Made by a program: the position numbers and the translations under genes
Assembly (NCBI GenBank): GCA_947623455.1
Contig: OX392538.1
Span: 25,419,001-25,483,000, forward strand
Direction: 5' to 3'
From: Mimachlamys varia
Taxonomy: Eukaryota > Mollusca > Bivalvia > Pectinida > Pectinidae
DNA: 64,000 bases
The notes under the pieces: model-generated
The model's database searches: none
Seen by the model: the letters and a program-made list of their open reading frames with translations, nothing else
What the model was told of the DNA's origin: nothing
Shown here: in pieces, positions 63,401 to 63,681 of the stretch
How the letters are laid out: each line of letters begins with the position of its first letter
Numbering within the stretch: position 1 is the first letter of the stretch

Positions 63401-63681
63401 CTTTTCTCGCGATGTCCATCTTTTGAACGAAATGAATTAAACATGTTTATTGTTTTAGATATAGCCAACGCGATCATCTTAAACGTCTTTCGCAAATGTT
63501 GAACTCTTAAATCTTCTGTTCGACTTGAATTTACCCTGAGATGCCGTTGAAATGGTAGTTGTTTTGGCAGTTGTTGCTCCTGTACCGACAGTAGTCGATG
63601 ACGACATTTCACTCCAGTTTGAAACAGTTGTGGAAGACGATGGTTGGGTCGTTGCCTCAGTTGAGACTTGTGTTGTTGAAC
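325..63681 (-). CDS. Giant mucin-like gene (or gene cluster), partial, 88 exons
   Basis: This is the overall model. All exons listed on the minus strand join in frame: introns are phase 1 throughout, except the phase 0 intron inside each two-cysteine module. The product would be about 5,000 residues of Thr/Ser/Pro-rich sequence, typical of dense O-glycosylation in secreted or surface mucins, with nine two-cysteine modules near the C-terminal side. No von Willebrand D, cystine-knot or other classical gel-forming mucin domain is visible in the window. Neither a certain start exon nor a certain stop exon is seen, so both ends probably lie outside. The alternative is several smaller secreted mucin genes in tandem; see the signal-peptide-like starts upstream of M and C exons. 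Exon boundaries are inferred from splice consensus, phase and length; there is no transcript evidence. Confidence 0.6.
640..884 (-). CDS. C exon 1: N-terminal half of two-cysteine module
   Basis: 245 bp, phase 1 in and phase 0 out. The acceptor is TTTTCTATTTCAG and the donor GTAAG. It encodes 82 residues: the first cysteine is at residue 2 (ECRDIV), followed by an Asn run, an acidic VDDGDD segment and Thr/Val-rich beta-like strands, ending DASLPN. Joined to B it gives about 126 residues with the two cysteines about 120 apart, probably disulphide-bonded. I cannot name a domain family with certainty. Confidence 0.7.
885..936 (-). other. Signal-peptide-like in-frame extension upstream of C exon
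   Basis: Reading back through the acceptor of C exon 1, the frame stays open to an ATG and spells MYFVLCYFTTFVLFSIS before the cysteine. The same segment precedes the C exon in every unit (in unit 2 at 2928-2979). It could be an alternative first exon with a secretion signal, or just a polypyrimidine tract, which naturally encodes Phe, Leu, Ser and Val. I favour the tract. Confidence 0.3.
1900..2004 (-). CDS. T exon 1: Thr-rich linker
   Basis: 105 bp, phase 1-1. The acceptor is GTTTGAAATAG and the donor GTGAG. It encodes 35 residues: a TTTTSVPTTTSPTTTSVQ stretch followed by STSTSQSVTSQITTTE, an O-glycosylation-type linker between modules. Confidence 0.72.
2369..2501 (-). CDS. B exon 2
   Basis: Same 44 residues and splice sites as B exon 1. 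It is followed by T exon 1, giving the junction CIVEG-TTTTSV. Confidence 0.72.
2683..2927 (-). CDS. C exon 2
   Basis: 245 bp, phase 1-0, same protein sequence as C exon 1. The 226 bp intron before B is flanked by GTAAG and TTATTAG. This unit carries the longest A-run of the array, near 3224-3239. Confidence 0.72.
4051..4155 (-). CDS. T exon 2
   Basis: 105 bp, phase 1-1, same 35 residues as T exon 1; donor GTGAG, acceptor GAAATAG. Confidence 0.72.
4520..4652 (-). CDS. B exon 3
   Basis: 133 bp, phase 0-1, 44 residues identical to the other B exons; cysteine at residue 41. Confidence 0.72.
4834..5078 (-). CDS. C exon 3
   Basis: 245 bp, phase 1-0, 82 residues identical to C exon 1. The unit is of the beta type (see findings). 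Confidence 0.72.
6205..6309 (-). CDS. T exon 3
   Basis: 105 bp, phase 1-1, 35 residues. The donor context is GTGAGTACAC, a better consensus match than the GTGAGAACAC of T exons 1 and 2. Confidence 0.72.
6674..6806 (-). CDS. B exon 4
   Basis: 133 bp, phase 0-1, protein unchanged. The intron just after the donor carries a unit-specific T-to-C change that does not affect the exon. Confidence 0.72.
6989..7233 (-). CDS. C exon 4
   Basis: 245 bp, phase 1-0, 82 residues identical to C exon 1. Unit type alpha. Confidence 0.72.
8348..8452 (-). CDS. T exon 4
   Basis: 105 bp, phase 1-1, 35 residues as in T exon 1; donor context GTGAGAACAC. Confidence 0.72.
8817..8949 (-). CDS. B exon 5
   Basis: 133 bp, phase 0-1, 44 residues identical to the other copies. 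Confidence 0.72.
9132..9376 (-). CDS. C exon 5
   Basis: 245 bp, phase 1-0, same protein as C exon 1. Unit type beta, with an A-run near 9672-9686. Confidence 0.72.
10504..10608 (-). CDS. T exon 5
   Basis: 105 bp, phase 1-1, 35 residues; donor context GTGAGTACAC as in T exon 3. Confidence 0.72.
10973..11105 (-). CDS. B exon 6
   Basis: 133 bp, phase 0-1, 44 residues identical to the other copies. Confidence 0.72.
11288..11532 (-). CDS. C exon 6
   Basis: 245 bp, phase 1-0, same protein as C exon 1. Unit type alpha. Confidence 0.72.
12647..12751 (-). CDS. T exon 6
   Basis: 105 bp, phase 1-1, 35 residues; donor context GTGAGAACAC. Confidence 0.72.
13116..13248 (-). CDS. B exon 7
   Basis: 133 bp, phase 0-1, 44 residues identical to the other copies. 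Confidence 0.72.
13430..13674 (-). CDS. C exon 7 (the only variant C exon)
   Basis: 245 bp, phase 1-0. The only C exon with amino-acid changes: Ala to Thr in the STANNNN segment (STTNNNN), and Val to Ala in the LSFSVETE segment near the C-terminal end. Both cysteine contexts and both splice sites are intact. Unit type beta. Confidence 0.72.
14801..14905 (-). CDS. T exon 7
   Basis: 105 bp, phase 1-1, 35 residues; donor context GTGAGTACAC. Confidence 0.72.
15270..15402 (-). CDS. B exon 8
   Basis: 133 bp, phase 0-1, protein identical to the other copies although this unit's introns are the most diverged. Confidence 0.72.
15585..15829 (-). CDS. C exon 8 (first module of the array)
   Basis: 245 bp, phase 1-0, 82 residues identical to C exon 1. 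It is the most 5' module of the left array. The upstream intron (15830-17078) differs from other units from about 16.35 kb onward, including an extra stretch at about 16.85-16.98 kb that the other units lack. Confidence 0.72.
17079..17258 (-). CDS. T exon 8: long form of the Thr-rich linker
   Basis: 180 bp, phase 1-1, same acceptor and donor as the short T exons but with 75 bp (25 residues) extra in frame. The extra part reads approximately EQTSSTAISTPSS then TTQHSTSTTATP. The short form looks like a deletion between two ACATC copies. Since this is also the most diverged unit, the long form is probably ancestral. Confidence 0.7.
17259..17646. other. Intron: decayed edge of the left array
   Basis: From 17,259 to about 17,570 this is a diverged version of the intron that lies between T and B exons inside the array; matching words include TGCCAT, AGCATAAC and TTTTAAACCTC. 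Homology fades before the next exon. No coding sequence is seen. Confidence 0.6.
17647..17778 (-). CDS. Possible Thr/Ser-rich exon (P)
   Basis: 132 bp, phase 1-1. The acceptor is TGTAACTACTTCAG and the donor GTATTA, which is weak. It encodes 44 residues, for example TSTTESTTVSTTKTF then PTPFTSTIHSETMTRTTTPY. Composition, phase and length all fit the gene, and the frame is open. Because the donor is poor it could be a skipped or dead exon. Confidence 0.42.
17779..18869. other. Long intron with fragment of a dispersed repeat
   Basis: No supported exon. At about 18,090-18,280 there is a diverged match to the 506 bp insertion at 47,082-47,587; shared words include GGGTGATTTTT and GTGGGCTTCACATTTGTAAAA. 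A short (TA)n run lies at about 18,269-18,280. From about 18,291 the sequence is the first copy of the Q-R-E-M array. Confidence 0.5.
18870..19064 (-). CDS. M exon, middle copy 1
   Basis: 195 bp, phase 1-1. The acceptor is TTTCTTTCAAATTGCAG and the donor GTTTGT. It encodes 65 residues starting STTASTPETTESKTTSVSE, through TTTSAPTTTTTSLTTSVEE, to PTTSVPTTGITGTTSGTTP. Pure mucin-type composition, no cysteine. Confidence 0.68.
19065..19128 (-). other. Signal-peptide-like in-frame extension upstream of M exon, copy 1
   Basis: The M frame stays open back through the acceptor to an ATG and spells MKYLLQSIVFWISVGSFF before QIAVS-TTAS. It has a basic n-region, a hydrophobic core and a small-residue cleavage site, like a secretion signal. 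This exon may therefore also serve as a first exon. Confidence 0.4.
19535..19545 (-). terminator. Possible poly(A) signal after E exon copy 1
   Basis: The minus strand reads TAATAAA just after the read-through frame of E exon 1 ends. It would support E as a last exon. An AATAAA alone is expected often in AT-rich introns, so the support is weak. A matching signal follows E in copy 2. Confidence 0.25.
19606..19986 (-). CDS. E exon, middle copy 1
   Basis: 381 bp, phase 1-1. The acceptor is TTTTATATTCAG; the donor GTACAC is weak. It encodes 127 residues, Ser/Thr/Pro-rich but more complex than the others, with His, Asn and aromatic residues: VSPPSDSVHQSSSFPLPGTT near the middle and SPFSRHSTTGSHI at the end. 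If the weak donor is not used, the frame runs on through TRTCIPNNYV to a stop overlapping an AATAAA, so E might be a terminal exon. Confidence 0.6.
20490..20591 (-). CDS. R exon, middle copy 1
   Basis: 102 bp, phase 1-1. The acceptor is TTCATTTACCAG and the donor GTATGG. It encodes 34 residues: STTTEKPTVPSKPPTVTS then PTESTVTSTESTRTS. It is Pro/Lys-bearing, unlike Q and M. Confidence 0.68.
20795..20941 (-). CDS. Q exon, middle copy 1
   Basis: 147 bp, phase 1-1. The donor is GTAAAT; the acceptor CAATATAAAAG has almost no pyrimidine tract. It encodes 49 residues: STTQVSSEATTQSSPSTVS then SSSVTSSSSTTVGTGATT and AKTTTLSTASQ. Upstream CTGACAC-like words could serve as the branch site. Confidence 0.62.
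21536..21730 (-). CDS. M exon, middle copy 2
   Basis: 195 bp, phase 1-1, 65 residues, with small changes from copy 1 (VEETTPTRS instead of VEETSPTTS). Acceptor and donor are as in copy 1. Confidence 0.68.
21731..21794 (-). other. Signal-peptide-like extension upstream of M exon, copy 2
   Basis: In frame with M and spelling MKYLLQCIVFWISVGSFF; one residue differs from copy 1. The segment is the same length, with ATG and frame conserved. Confidence 0.4.
22274..22654 (-). CDS. E exon, middle copy 2
   Basis: 381 bp, phase 1-1, 127 residues, a close copy of E exon 1. A 2 bp insertion just beyond the donor (ACACAC for ACAC) changes the read-through frame, so the sequence past the donor is not conserved, which argues for splicing at the donor. 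Upstream of the acceptor the frame is open to MKTHMAIYVFLYSAIS. Confidence 0.6.
23164..23265 (-). CDS. R exon, middle copy 2
   Basis: 102 bp, phase 1-1, 34 residues as in copy 1; acceptor TTTACCAG, donor GTATGG. Confidence 0.68.
23469..23615 (-). CDS. Q exon, middle copy 2
   Basis: 147 bp, phase 1-1, 49 residues. It differs from copy 1 at a few sites (TQSSSSTASSSSV). The same pyrimidine-poor acceptor is used. Confidence 0.62.
24217..24402 (-). CDS. M exon, middle copy 3
   Basis: 186 bp, phase 1-1, 62 residues: 9 bp shorter than the other M exons by loss of one Gly-Thr-Thr triplet near the end (APTTGTTSGTTP). The acceptor AAAATTTCAG is still good. Confidence 0.66.
24403..24466 (-). other. 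Signal-peptide-like extension upstream of M exon, copy 3
   Basis: In frame, spelling MKYLLQCIVFWISVGSFF then KISVS. The frame is kept despite two base changes in the pyrimidine tract. Confidence 0.38.
25157..25258 (-). CDS. R exon, middle copy 3
   Basis: 102 bp, phase 1-1, 34 residues: STTTEKPTVPSKPPTVTS then a variant end STESIRTS. Splice sites are intact. It would splice directly to M copy 3 because E is deleted here. Confidence 0.66.
25537..25596 (-). CDS. Possible short Thr-rich exon (X)
   Basis: 60 bp, phase 1-1, encoding TTQTTATSTEKSSESTTLL. Two overlapping acceptors three bases apart (AAG then CAG) are both in phase and would add or drop one Ala. The donor GTTATG is poor. Composition and position between the VNTR exon and R copy 3 fit, but it may be unused. 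Confidence 0.38.
   Translation of the reverse strand, partial: PPHKQQLHRLKNHRNLQLF
25951..28071 (-). CDS. Giant VNTR exon: ~115 hexapeptide repeats (ATSGTT)
   Basis: 2,121 bp, exactly 707 codons, phase 1-1. The acceptor is ATATATTTAACAG and the donor GTACTG. It is almost wholly an 18 bp minisatellite encoding Ala-Thr-Ser-Gly-Thr-Thr and variants (VTSGTT, ATPGTT, TSRTT), so roughly half Thr, with Pro and Arg scattered. This is a classic mucin PTS repeat domain in a single exon. The end before the donor is non-repetitive (TVPVTTSQSIT). The plus strand is also open for 727 codons (Val-Val-Pro-Asp-Val-Ala repeats). Flanking splice sites in the right phase, and the company of other Thr-rich minus exons, make minus the coding strand. 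Confidence 0.82.
25990..28071. repeat. 18 bp minisatellite with nested 126 bp repeats
   Basis: About 115 copies of an 18-mer of the form GTTGTTCCTGATGTGGCT (plus strand). Larger blocks recur: the word GTGACAGTTGTGCCCGATGT starts at 26,646, 26,772 and 26,898, exactly 126 bp (seven 18-mers) apart, showing higher-order expansion. Confidence 0.95.
28072..29875. other. Intron, no supported exon
   Basis: AT-rich. A 146-codon minus frame at 28,148-28,588 has no mucin composition and no matching splice sites, so it is not called. Near 29,020-29,170 there are loosely repeated G-rich words (CAATGGGG, GGGGGG). Inverted copies of GCAAATGTTGTTACA lie at 29,473-29,713. Confidence 0.5.
29680..29713. repeat. 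Perfect 15 bp inverted repeat with 4 bp loop
   Basis: Arms GCAAATGTTGTTACA and TGTAACAACATTTGC are separated by GTTT. A further copy of the first arm is at 29,473-29,487 and an inverted 13 bp copy at 29,548-29,560. Confidence 0.85.
29876..29944 (-). CDS. Short linker exon
   Basis: 69 bp, phase 1-1; acceptor AATTCACTTCAAG, donor GTAATA. It encodes 23 residues: PTGPIFTFPTTTKSSATTES, then VS. Confidence 0.58.
29945..30923. other. Intron, no exon seen
   Basis: AT-rich, with a short (CATA)n run at about 30,172-30,191. No exon with mucin composition found. Confidence 0.5.
30924..30968 (-). CDS. Very short linker exon
   Basis: 45 bp, phase 1-1; acceptor TATTTGGAACAG, donor GTACAC. It encodes 15 residues: ITEPVVNPTPTGIT plus split codons. 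Small size lowers confidence, but phase, length and splice sites agree. Confidence 0.52.
30969..32198. other. Intron, no exon seen
   Basis: AT-rich with several T-runs (for example about 31,757-31,770). No supported exon on either strand. Confidence 0.5.
32199..32270 (-). CDS. 72 bp linker exon, copy 1
   Basis: Phase 1-1; acceptor CTGCATTTTAG, donor GTAAGT. 24 residues: STTTTATIPSPPSSTKAPST plus TTS. Copies 2-4 read TEAPST at the same point instead of TKAPST. Confidence 0.65.
32739..32813 (-). CDS. 75 bp linker exon, copy 1
   Basis: Phase 1-1; acceptor TTTAAATTGAACAG, donor GTATGT. 25 residues: ATSTSTQGTGATETGTSVLS then TKVT. Confidence 0.65.
33806..33877 (-). CDS. 72 bp linker exon, copy 2
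   Basis: Phase 1-1; acceptor as copy 1, donor GTAATT. 24 residues: STTTTATIPSPPSTTEAPST plus TVS. Confidence 0.65.
34342..34416 (-). CDS. 75 bp linker exon, copy 2
   Basis: Phase 1-1; donor GTATGT. 25 residues with a Ser to Thr change (ETGTTVLSTKVT). A foldback element starts 55 bp away on its 5' side (higher coordinates), inside the intron. Confidence 0.65.
34472..35057. mobile_element. 586 bp foldback (palindromic) non-autonomous element
   Basis: The two halves are imperfect inverted copies of about 290 bp each: one end starts GGACTATGTATGG and the other, read inverted, GGACTATATATGG. Both continue through GGCCCCCAAAT, ACATCCCT, TATGCATAAATTA and GAGCGCATTCTTGAACAAA to a short centre near 34,765. 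The empty site in copies 1 and 3 of the tandem pair (GGGAAACAAATTTCATTTG) shows the insertion exactly, between AAA and TTT, with no target-site duplication. No coding capacity. Confidence 0.88.
35375..35446 (-). CDS. 72 bp linker exon, copy 3
   Basis: Phase 1-1; donor GTAAAT. 24 residues: STTTTATIPSPPSTTEAPST plus TAS. Confidence 0.65.
35923..35997 (-). CDS. 75 bp linker exon, copy 3
   Basis: Phase 1-1; 25 residues identical to copy 1 (ETGTSVLSTKVT). Donor GTATGT. Confidence 0.65.
36467..36538 (-). CDS. 72 bp linker exon, copy 4
   Basis: Phase 1-1; acceptor CTGTATTTTAG, donor GTAAAT. 24 residues: STTTTATIPSPPSTTEAPST plus TVS. Confidence 0.65.
36994..37068 (-). CDS. 75 bp linker exon, copy 4 (diverged)
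   Basis: Phase 1-1; acceptor TTTAATTTAATAG, donor GTATGT. 25 residues: VTSTSTQGTGATESVTTALS then TKAT. The most diverged of the four; its intron also differs from about 36.58 kb. Confidence 0.63.
37069..38350. other. Minus-strand intron; holds plus-strand exon 1 of the possible nested gene
   Basis: Apart from the plus-strand signal-peptide exon at 37,583-37,706, nothing is recognisable. There is a short tandem duplication near 37,496-37,560 (GATG...GTAACACAC and GCTGCGCCTTTT-type words twice). Confidence 0.45.
37583..37706 (+). CDS. Possible nested gene, exon 1: secretion signal
   Basis: Plus strand, inside an intron of the minus-strand gene. Two in-frame ATGs lie at 37,583 and 37,592. From the second the peptide starts MNQTALCSCFVLLGLLSDA, a well-formed signal peptide with a likely cut after SDA, followed by REQKIGIKNIYTNVESEGS. 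The donor GTATGT follows at phase 1; the unspliced frame stops two codons later. No pyrimidine-rich acceptor lies in front, so unlike the M and C extensions the hydrophobic stretch is not explained by splicing signals. Confidence 0.38.
38351..38416 (-). CDS. Short linker exon
   Basis: 66 bp, phase 1-1; acceptor TTCTTGTTTTTAAG, donor GTATTT. 22 residues: GGVVTTHTTPSPTSAETGTT then L. Confidence 0.6.
38837..38941 (-). CDS. Pro/Thr-rich linker exon
   Basis: 105 bp, phase 1-1; acceptor TTTTTATCCAACAG, donor GTACTC. 35 residues: HAVKPATETTVLPTISFPST then TTLPPLGTISEGTR. Confidence 0.62.
38942..40787. other. Minus-strand intron; holds plus-strand exon 2 of the possible nested gene
   Basis: A tandem duplication of about 130 bp is visible at roughly 38,943-39,190 (two copies of AATACTTACAAATGCAC-like words followed by TATAGCTTGT). 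The only coding candidate is on the plus strand at 39,632-39,816. Confidence 0.45.
39632..39816 (+). CDS. Possible nested gene, exon 2: C-terminal part with hydrophobic tail
   Basis: The acceptor TTGCAGTATTTTGCAG is followed in phase 1 by 60 codons and a TAA, matching the phase 1 donor of 37,706. The peptide has two tyrosine motifs (VYENVNITIYEDINRT), an N-glycosylation sequon (NIT), a second (NRT), a Ser-rich stretch and a very hydrophobic end (SIWKFILIFIFLCYN), as in a GPI-anchor signal or a C-terminal membrane anchor. The joined protein would have about 99 residues. An AATAAA lies at 40,094, about 280 bp after the stop. The 1,925 bp intron contains two minus-strand mucin exons. I do not recognise the family. 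Confidence 0.35.
40788..40838 (-). CDS. Short poly-Thr exon
   Basis: 51 bp, phase 1-1; acceptor TTTTTTGAATTACCAG, donor GTATGT. 17 residues: AATTTTTTASSSQSTT. The ACA run is a trinucleotide microsatellite and is likely to vary in length between alleles. Confidence 0.58.
41102..41201 (-). CDS. Second half of diverged two-cysteine module
   Basis: 100 bp, phase 0 in and phase 1 out; acceptor GTTTATTTACAG, donor GTATGT. 33 residues, VGTEEFSKIKIVLNEKVS then PNFPYRFHLQILQCQ, with the cysteine at residue 32. It has the same phase pattern and cysteine placement as the B exons of the left array. Confidence 0.68.
41202..42037. other. Phase 0 intron within the module
   Basis: 836 bp, AT-rich, nothing else recognised. 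The matching intron in the left array is only about 180-185 bp long. Confidence 0.5.
42038..42363 (-). CDS. Thr linker plus first half of diverged two-cysteine module
   Basis: 326 bp, phase 1 in and phase 0 out; acceptor TTGTGTTTTTGAAG, donor GTAAGA. 109 residues. A short linker (STTTGAPTTTHV) is fused to the module, whose first cysteine is residue 14 (CDEEDVMERPD). Beta-like strands follow (VEITLVFNKIISPIRLVF, KSFTLEFPD). Its two cysteines are about 127 residues apart once joined to the next exon, compared with about 120 in C+B. Low sequence identity with C+B but the same layout suggests an old duplicate. Confidence 0.72.
42364..44289. other. Intron with a 151 bp tandem duplication
   Basis: No exon found. 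A direct duplication lies at 43,836-44,132 (listed separately). Confidence 0.5.
43836..44132. repeat. 151 bp direct tandem duplication
   Basis: Two diverged copies start with CTCTTCCGGAACACCT at 43,836 and 43,987 and end with GACGCTTTGGTATT. They are intronic, with point differences and small indels. Confidence 0.85.
44290..44460 (-). CDS. Thr/Ser/Met-bearing mucin exon
   Basis: 171 bp, phase 1-1; acceptor ACATTAATTTTAG-type, donor GTATGC. 57 residues: STMETTSESKHTTSSTPTTT, ASTTTTMETSPSQTMTLTT, IVSISSPQTSTAHSTTT. The acceptor has a short pyrimidine tract. Confidence 0.65.
44511..44583 (-). repeat. tRNA-like repeat (SINE head or tRNA relic)
   Basis: The minus strand ends CTAGCGGAGGC and carries a B-box-like GGTTCGACTCC after GGTCCCG, as in a tRNA T-arm. 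Upstream AGTTCGATCGGGTGAGCG resembles a D-arm/A-box. The 5' acceptor strand that should pair with CGGAGGC is missing, so it is not a functional tRNA; a tRNA-derived SINE fragment is likely. Confidence 0.5.
44705..44805 (-). pseudogene. Dead Q exon
   Basis: The minus strand matches the Q exon in frame (AKTQRSSSETVSTPSITSFSS against EATTQSSPSTVSSSSVTSSSS), but the match ends in ILQFQ followed by a TAA with no donor, and the STTQVS start is lost. It lies in the right position for a Q exon, upstream of a Thr-rich exon. Confidence 0.5.
45284..45478 (-). CDS. Diverged M-type exon
   Basis: 195 bp, phase 1-1, the same length as M exons; acceptor TTCCGAATTACAG, donor GTATTG. 65 residues: STTSKTPSTYVSETTIVSE, TTTSRTPTTTTAPTSASIT, then PYQETTTQSTVSSAG. 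The SETT and TTTTAPT blocks align with M, so it is an old relative. Confidence 0.68.
45479..46052. other. Intron, no exon seen
   Basis: AT-rich. The frame of the M-type exon is open upstream to an ATG (MKVQNNVQKHNV) at 45,569, but this stretch is not clearly signal-like. Confidence 0.45.
46053..46262 (-). CDS. Chimeric Q/M exon
   Basis: 210 bp, phase 1-1. The acceptor is that of Q exons (GTAAATAAAAG) and the donor that of M exons (GTTTGT). The first 20 residues are Q-type (STTQVSTVATTQPSSSTAVS); the rest is M-type from TSVSETTSVATTTSAPTTT onward. The frame is continuous, so a deletion fused the two exons and removed R with its introns. Confidence 0.72.
46805..46999 (-). CDS. M exon, right unit 1
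   Basis: 195 bp, phase 1-1; acceptor CTTTCCAATTGCAG, donor GTTTGT. 65 residues, STTASTPETTESKTTSVSE start, TSVGTTTSAPTTTTTSLTT middle. In the right array the Ala of SVATTT is replaced by Gly. Confidence 0.7.
47000..47064 (-). other. Frameshifted signal-peptide-like segment upstream of M exon, right unit 1
   Basis: Homologous to the 64 bp segments before the middle M exons, but 65 bp long. It spells MKVLLTIIACWIS and then leaves the M frame, so it cannot start an M-containing protein. Most other right units have MTALLTIIACW; unit 9 has MKSLLTIIACW. Confidence 0.4.
47082..47587. mobile_element. 506 bp insertion in right unit 1, flanked by ATAG
   Basis: All other right units have an uninterrupted GGAATAGCACAGCATC here. 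The extra DNA lies between two ATAG copies (47,078-47,081 and 47,584-47,587), consistent with a 4 bp target duplication. Part of it resembles 18,090-18,280. It contains an 89-codon plus-strand frame (47,149-47,418) with no recognisable domain. No long terminal inverted repeats are seen. Confidence 0.6.
47774..47875 (-). CDS. R exon, right unit 1
   Basis: 102 bp, phase 1-1; acceptor TTCATTCAACAG, donor GTATGC. 34 residues: STTTEKPTTPSKPPTVTS then PTESTATSTESTRTS. Confidence 0.7.
48078..48224 (-). CDS. Q exon, right unit 1
   Basis: 147 bp, phase 1-1; donor GTAAAT. The acceptor AAATAAAAAG is pyrimidine-poor, with a CTGAC branch-like word about 30 bases upstream. 49 residues with an NWS sequon (TTVSNWSETSSS); its end, AKLTTISMESQ, is unique to this unit. 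Confidence 0.64.
48861..49055 (-). CDS. M exon, right unit 2
   Basis: 195 bp, phase 1-1, 65 residues as in unit 1. A silent change marks it (GCG for GCA in TTAST). Confidence 0.7.
49324..49425 (-). CDS. R exon, right unit 2
   Basis: 102 bp, phase 1-1, 34 residues as in unit 1 (PSKPPTV form). Confidence 0.7.
49627..49773 (-). CDS. Q exon, right unit 2
   Basis: 147 bp, phase 1-1. Variant start SKPQVSTEATTQQLSS; the NWS sequon is present. The same variant recurs in unit 8. Confidence 0.64.
50410..50604 (-). CDS. M exon, right unit 3
   Basis: 195 bp, phase 1-1. Reads VEETTPTTS where the other right units have VEETSPTTS. Confidence 0.7.
50873..50974 (-). CDS. R exon, right unit 3
   Basis: 102 bp, phase 1-1. 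The end reads STESTRNS instead of STESTRTS; donor GTATGC intact. Confidence 0.7.
51176..51322 (-). CDS. Q exon, right unit 3
   Basis: 147 bp, phase 1-1. Starts STPQVSTEATTQQSSS; reads NWSEMSSS at the sequon. Confidence 0.64.
51959..52153 (-). CDS. M exon, right unit 4
   Basis: 195 bp, phase 1-1, 65 residues. The split first codon is GTT rather than GTA (Val kept). Confidence 0.7.
52422..52523 (-). CDS. R exon, right unit 4
   Basis: 102 bp, phase 1-1, PSKPPTV form, end STRTS. Confidence 0.7.
52725..52871 (-). CDS. Q exon, right unit 4
   Basis: 147 bp, phase 1-1. STPQVS start; reads SSSTSVGTG where most copies have SSSTTVGTG. The same variant occurs in unit 6, one 3,091 bp block away. Confidence 0.64.
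53508..53702 (-). CDS. M exon, right unit 5
   Basis: 195 bp, phase 1-1, standard 65 residues. Confidence 0.7.
53971..54072 (-). CDS. R exon, right unit 5
   Basis: 102 bp, phase 1-1. Variant PSRPPTV (Lys to Arg). Confidence 0.7.
54268..54414 (-). CDS. Q exon, right unit 5
   Basis: 147 bp, phase 1-1. Reads STTQVSTEATTQPSSS and NWSEMSSS. Confidence 0.64.
55050..55244 (-). CDS. M exon, right unit 6
   Basis: 195 bp, phase 1-1, standard 65 residues. Confidence 0.7.
55513..55614 (-). CDS. R exon, right unit 6
   Basis: 102 bp, phase 1-1, PSKPPTV form. Confidence 0.7.
55816..55962 (-). CDS. Q exon, right unit 6
   Basis: 147 bp, phase 1-1. Carries the same STPQVS and TSVGTG variants as unit 4. Confidence 0.64.
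56599..56793 (-). CDS. M exon, right unit 7
   Basis: 195 bp, phase 1-1. Copy of unit 5 shifted by 3,091 bp. Confidence 0.7.
57062..57163 (-). CDS. R exon, right unit 7
   Basis: 102 bp, phase 1-1. PSRPPTV variant, as in unit 5. Confidence 0.7.
57359..57505 (-). CDS. Q exon, right unit 7
   Basis: 147 bp, phase 1-1. TTQPSSS and NWSEMSSS, as in unit 5. Confidence 0.64.
58141..58335 (-). CDS. M exon, right unit 8
   Basis: 195 bp, phase 1-1. Copy of unit 6 shifted by 3,091 bp. Confidence 0.7.
58604..58705 (-). CDS. R exon, right unit 8
   Basis: 102 bp, phase 1-1, PSKPPTV form. Confidence 0.7.
58907..59053 (-). CDS. Q exon, right unit 8
   Basis: 147 bp, phase 1-1. SKPQVS start and TTQQLSS, as in unit 2, which suggests conversion or an older shared block. 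Confidence 0.64.
59690..59884 (-). CDS. M exon, right unit 9
   Basis: 195 bp, phase 1-1, standard 65 residues. The upstream segment reads MKSLLTIIACW before going out of frame. Confidence 0.7.
60152..60253 (-). CDS. R exon, right unit 9
   Basis: 102 bp, phase 1-1. Variants TENPTTPSRPPTV and TESTVTS. Confidence 0.7.
60449..60595 (-). CDS. Q exon, right unit 9
   Basis: 147 bp, phase 1-1. TTQPSSS and NWSEMSSS. Confidence 0.64.
61232..61426 (-). CDS. M exon, right unit 10
   Basis: 195 bp, phase 1-1. The acceptor reads TTTCTAATTGCAG. Confidence 0.7.
61695..61796 (-). CDS. R exon, right unit 10
   Basis: 102 bp, phase 1-1. PSRPPTV form. Confidence 0.7.
61992..62138 (-). CDS. Q exon, right unit 10
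   Basis: 147 bp, phase 1-1. TTQPSSS and NWSEMSSS. Confidence 0.64.
62775..62969 (-). CDS. M exon, right unit 11
   Basis: 195 bp, phase 1-1. Nearly identical to unit 10, 1,543 bp away. Confidence 0.7.
63238..63339 (-). CDS. R exon, right unit 11
   Basis: 102 bp, phase 1-1. PSRPPTV form. Confidence 0.7.
63535..63681 (-). CDS. Q exon, right unit 11 (most 5' exon in the window)
   Basis: 147 bp, phase 1-1. TTQPSSS and NWSEMSSS. The next M exon would start just beyond the right edge, near 64.3 kb by the array period. Confidence 0.64.
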
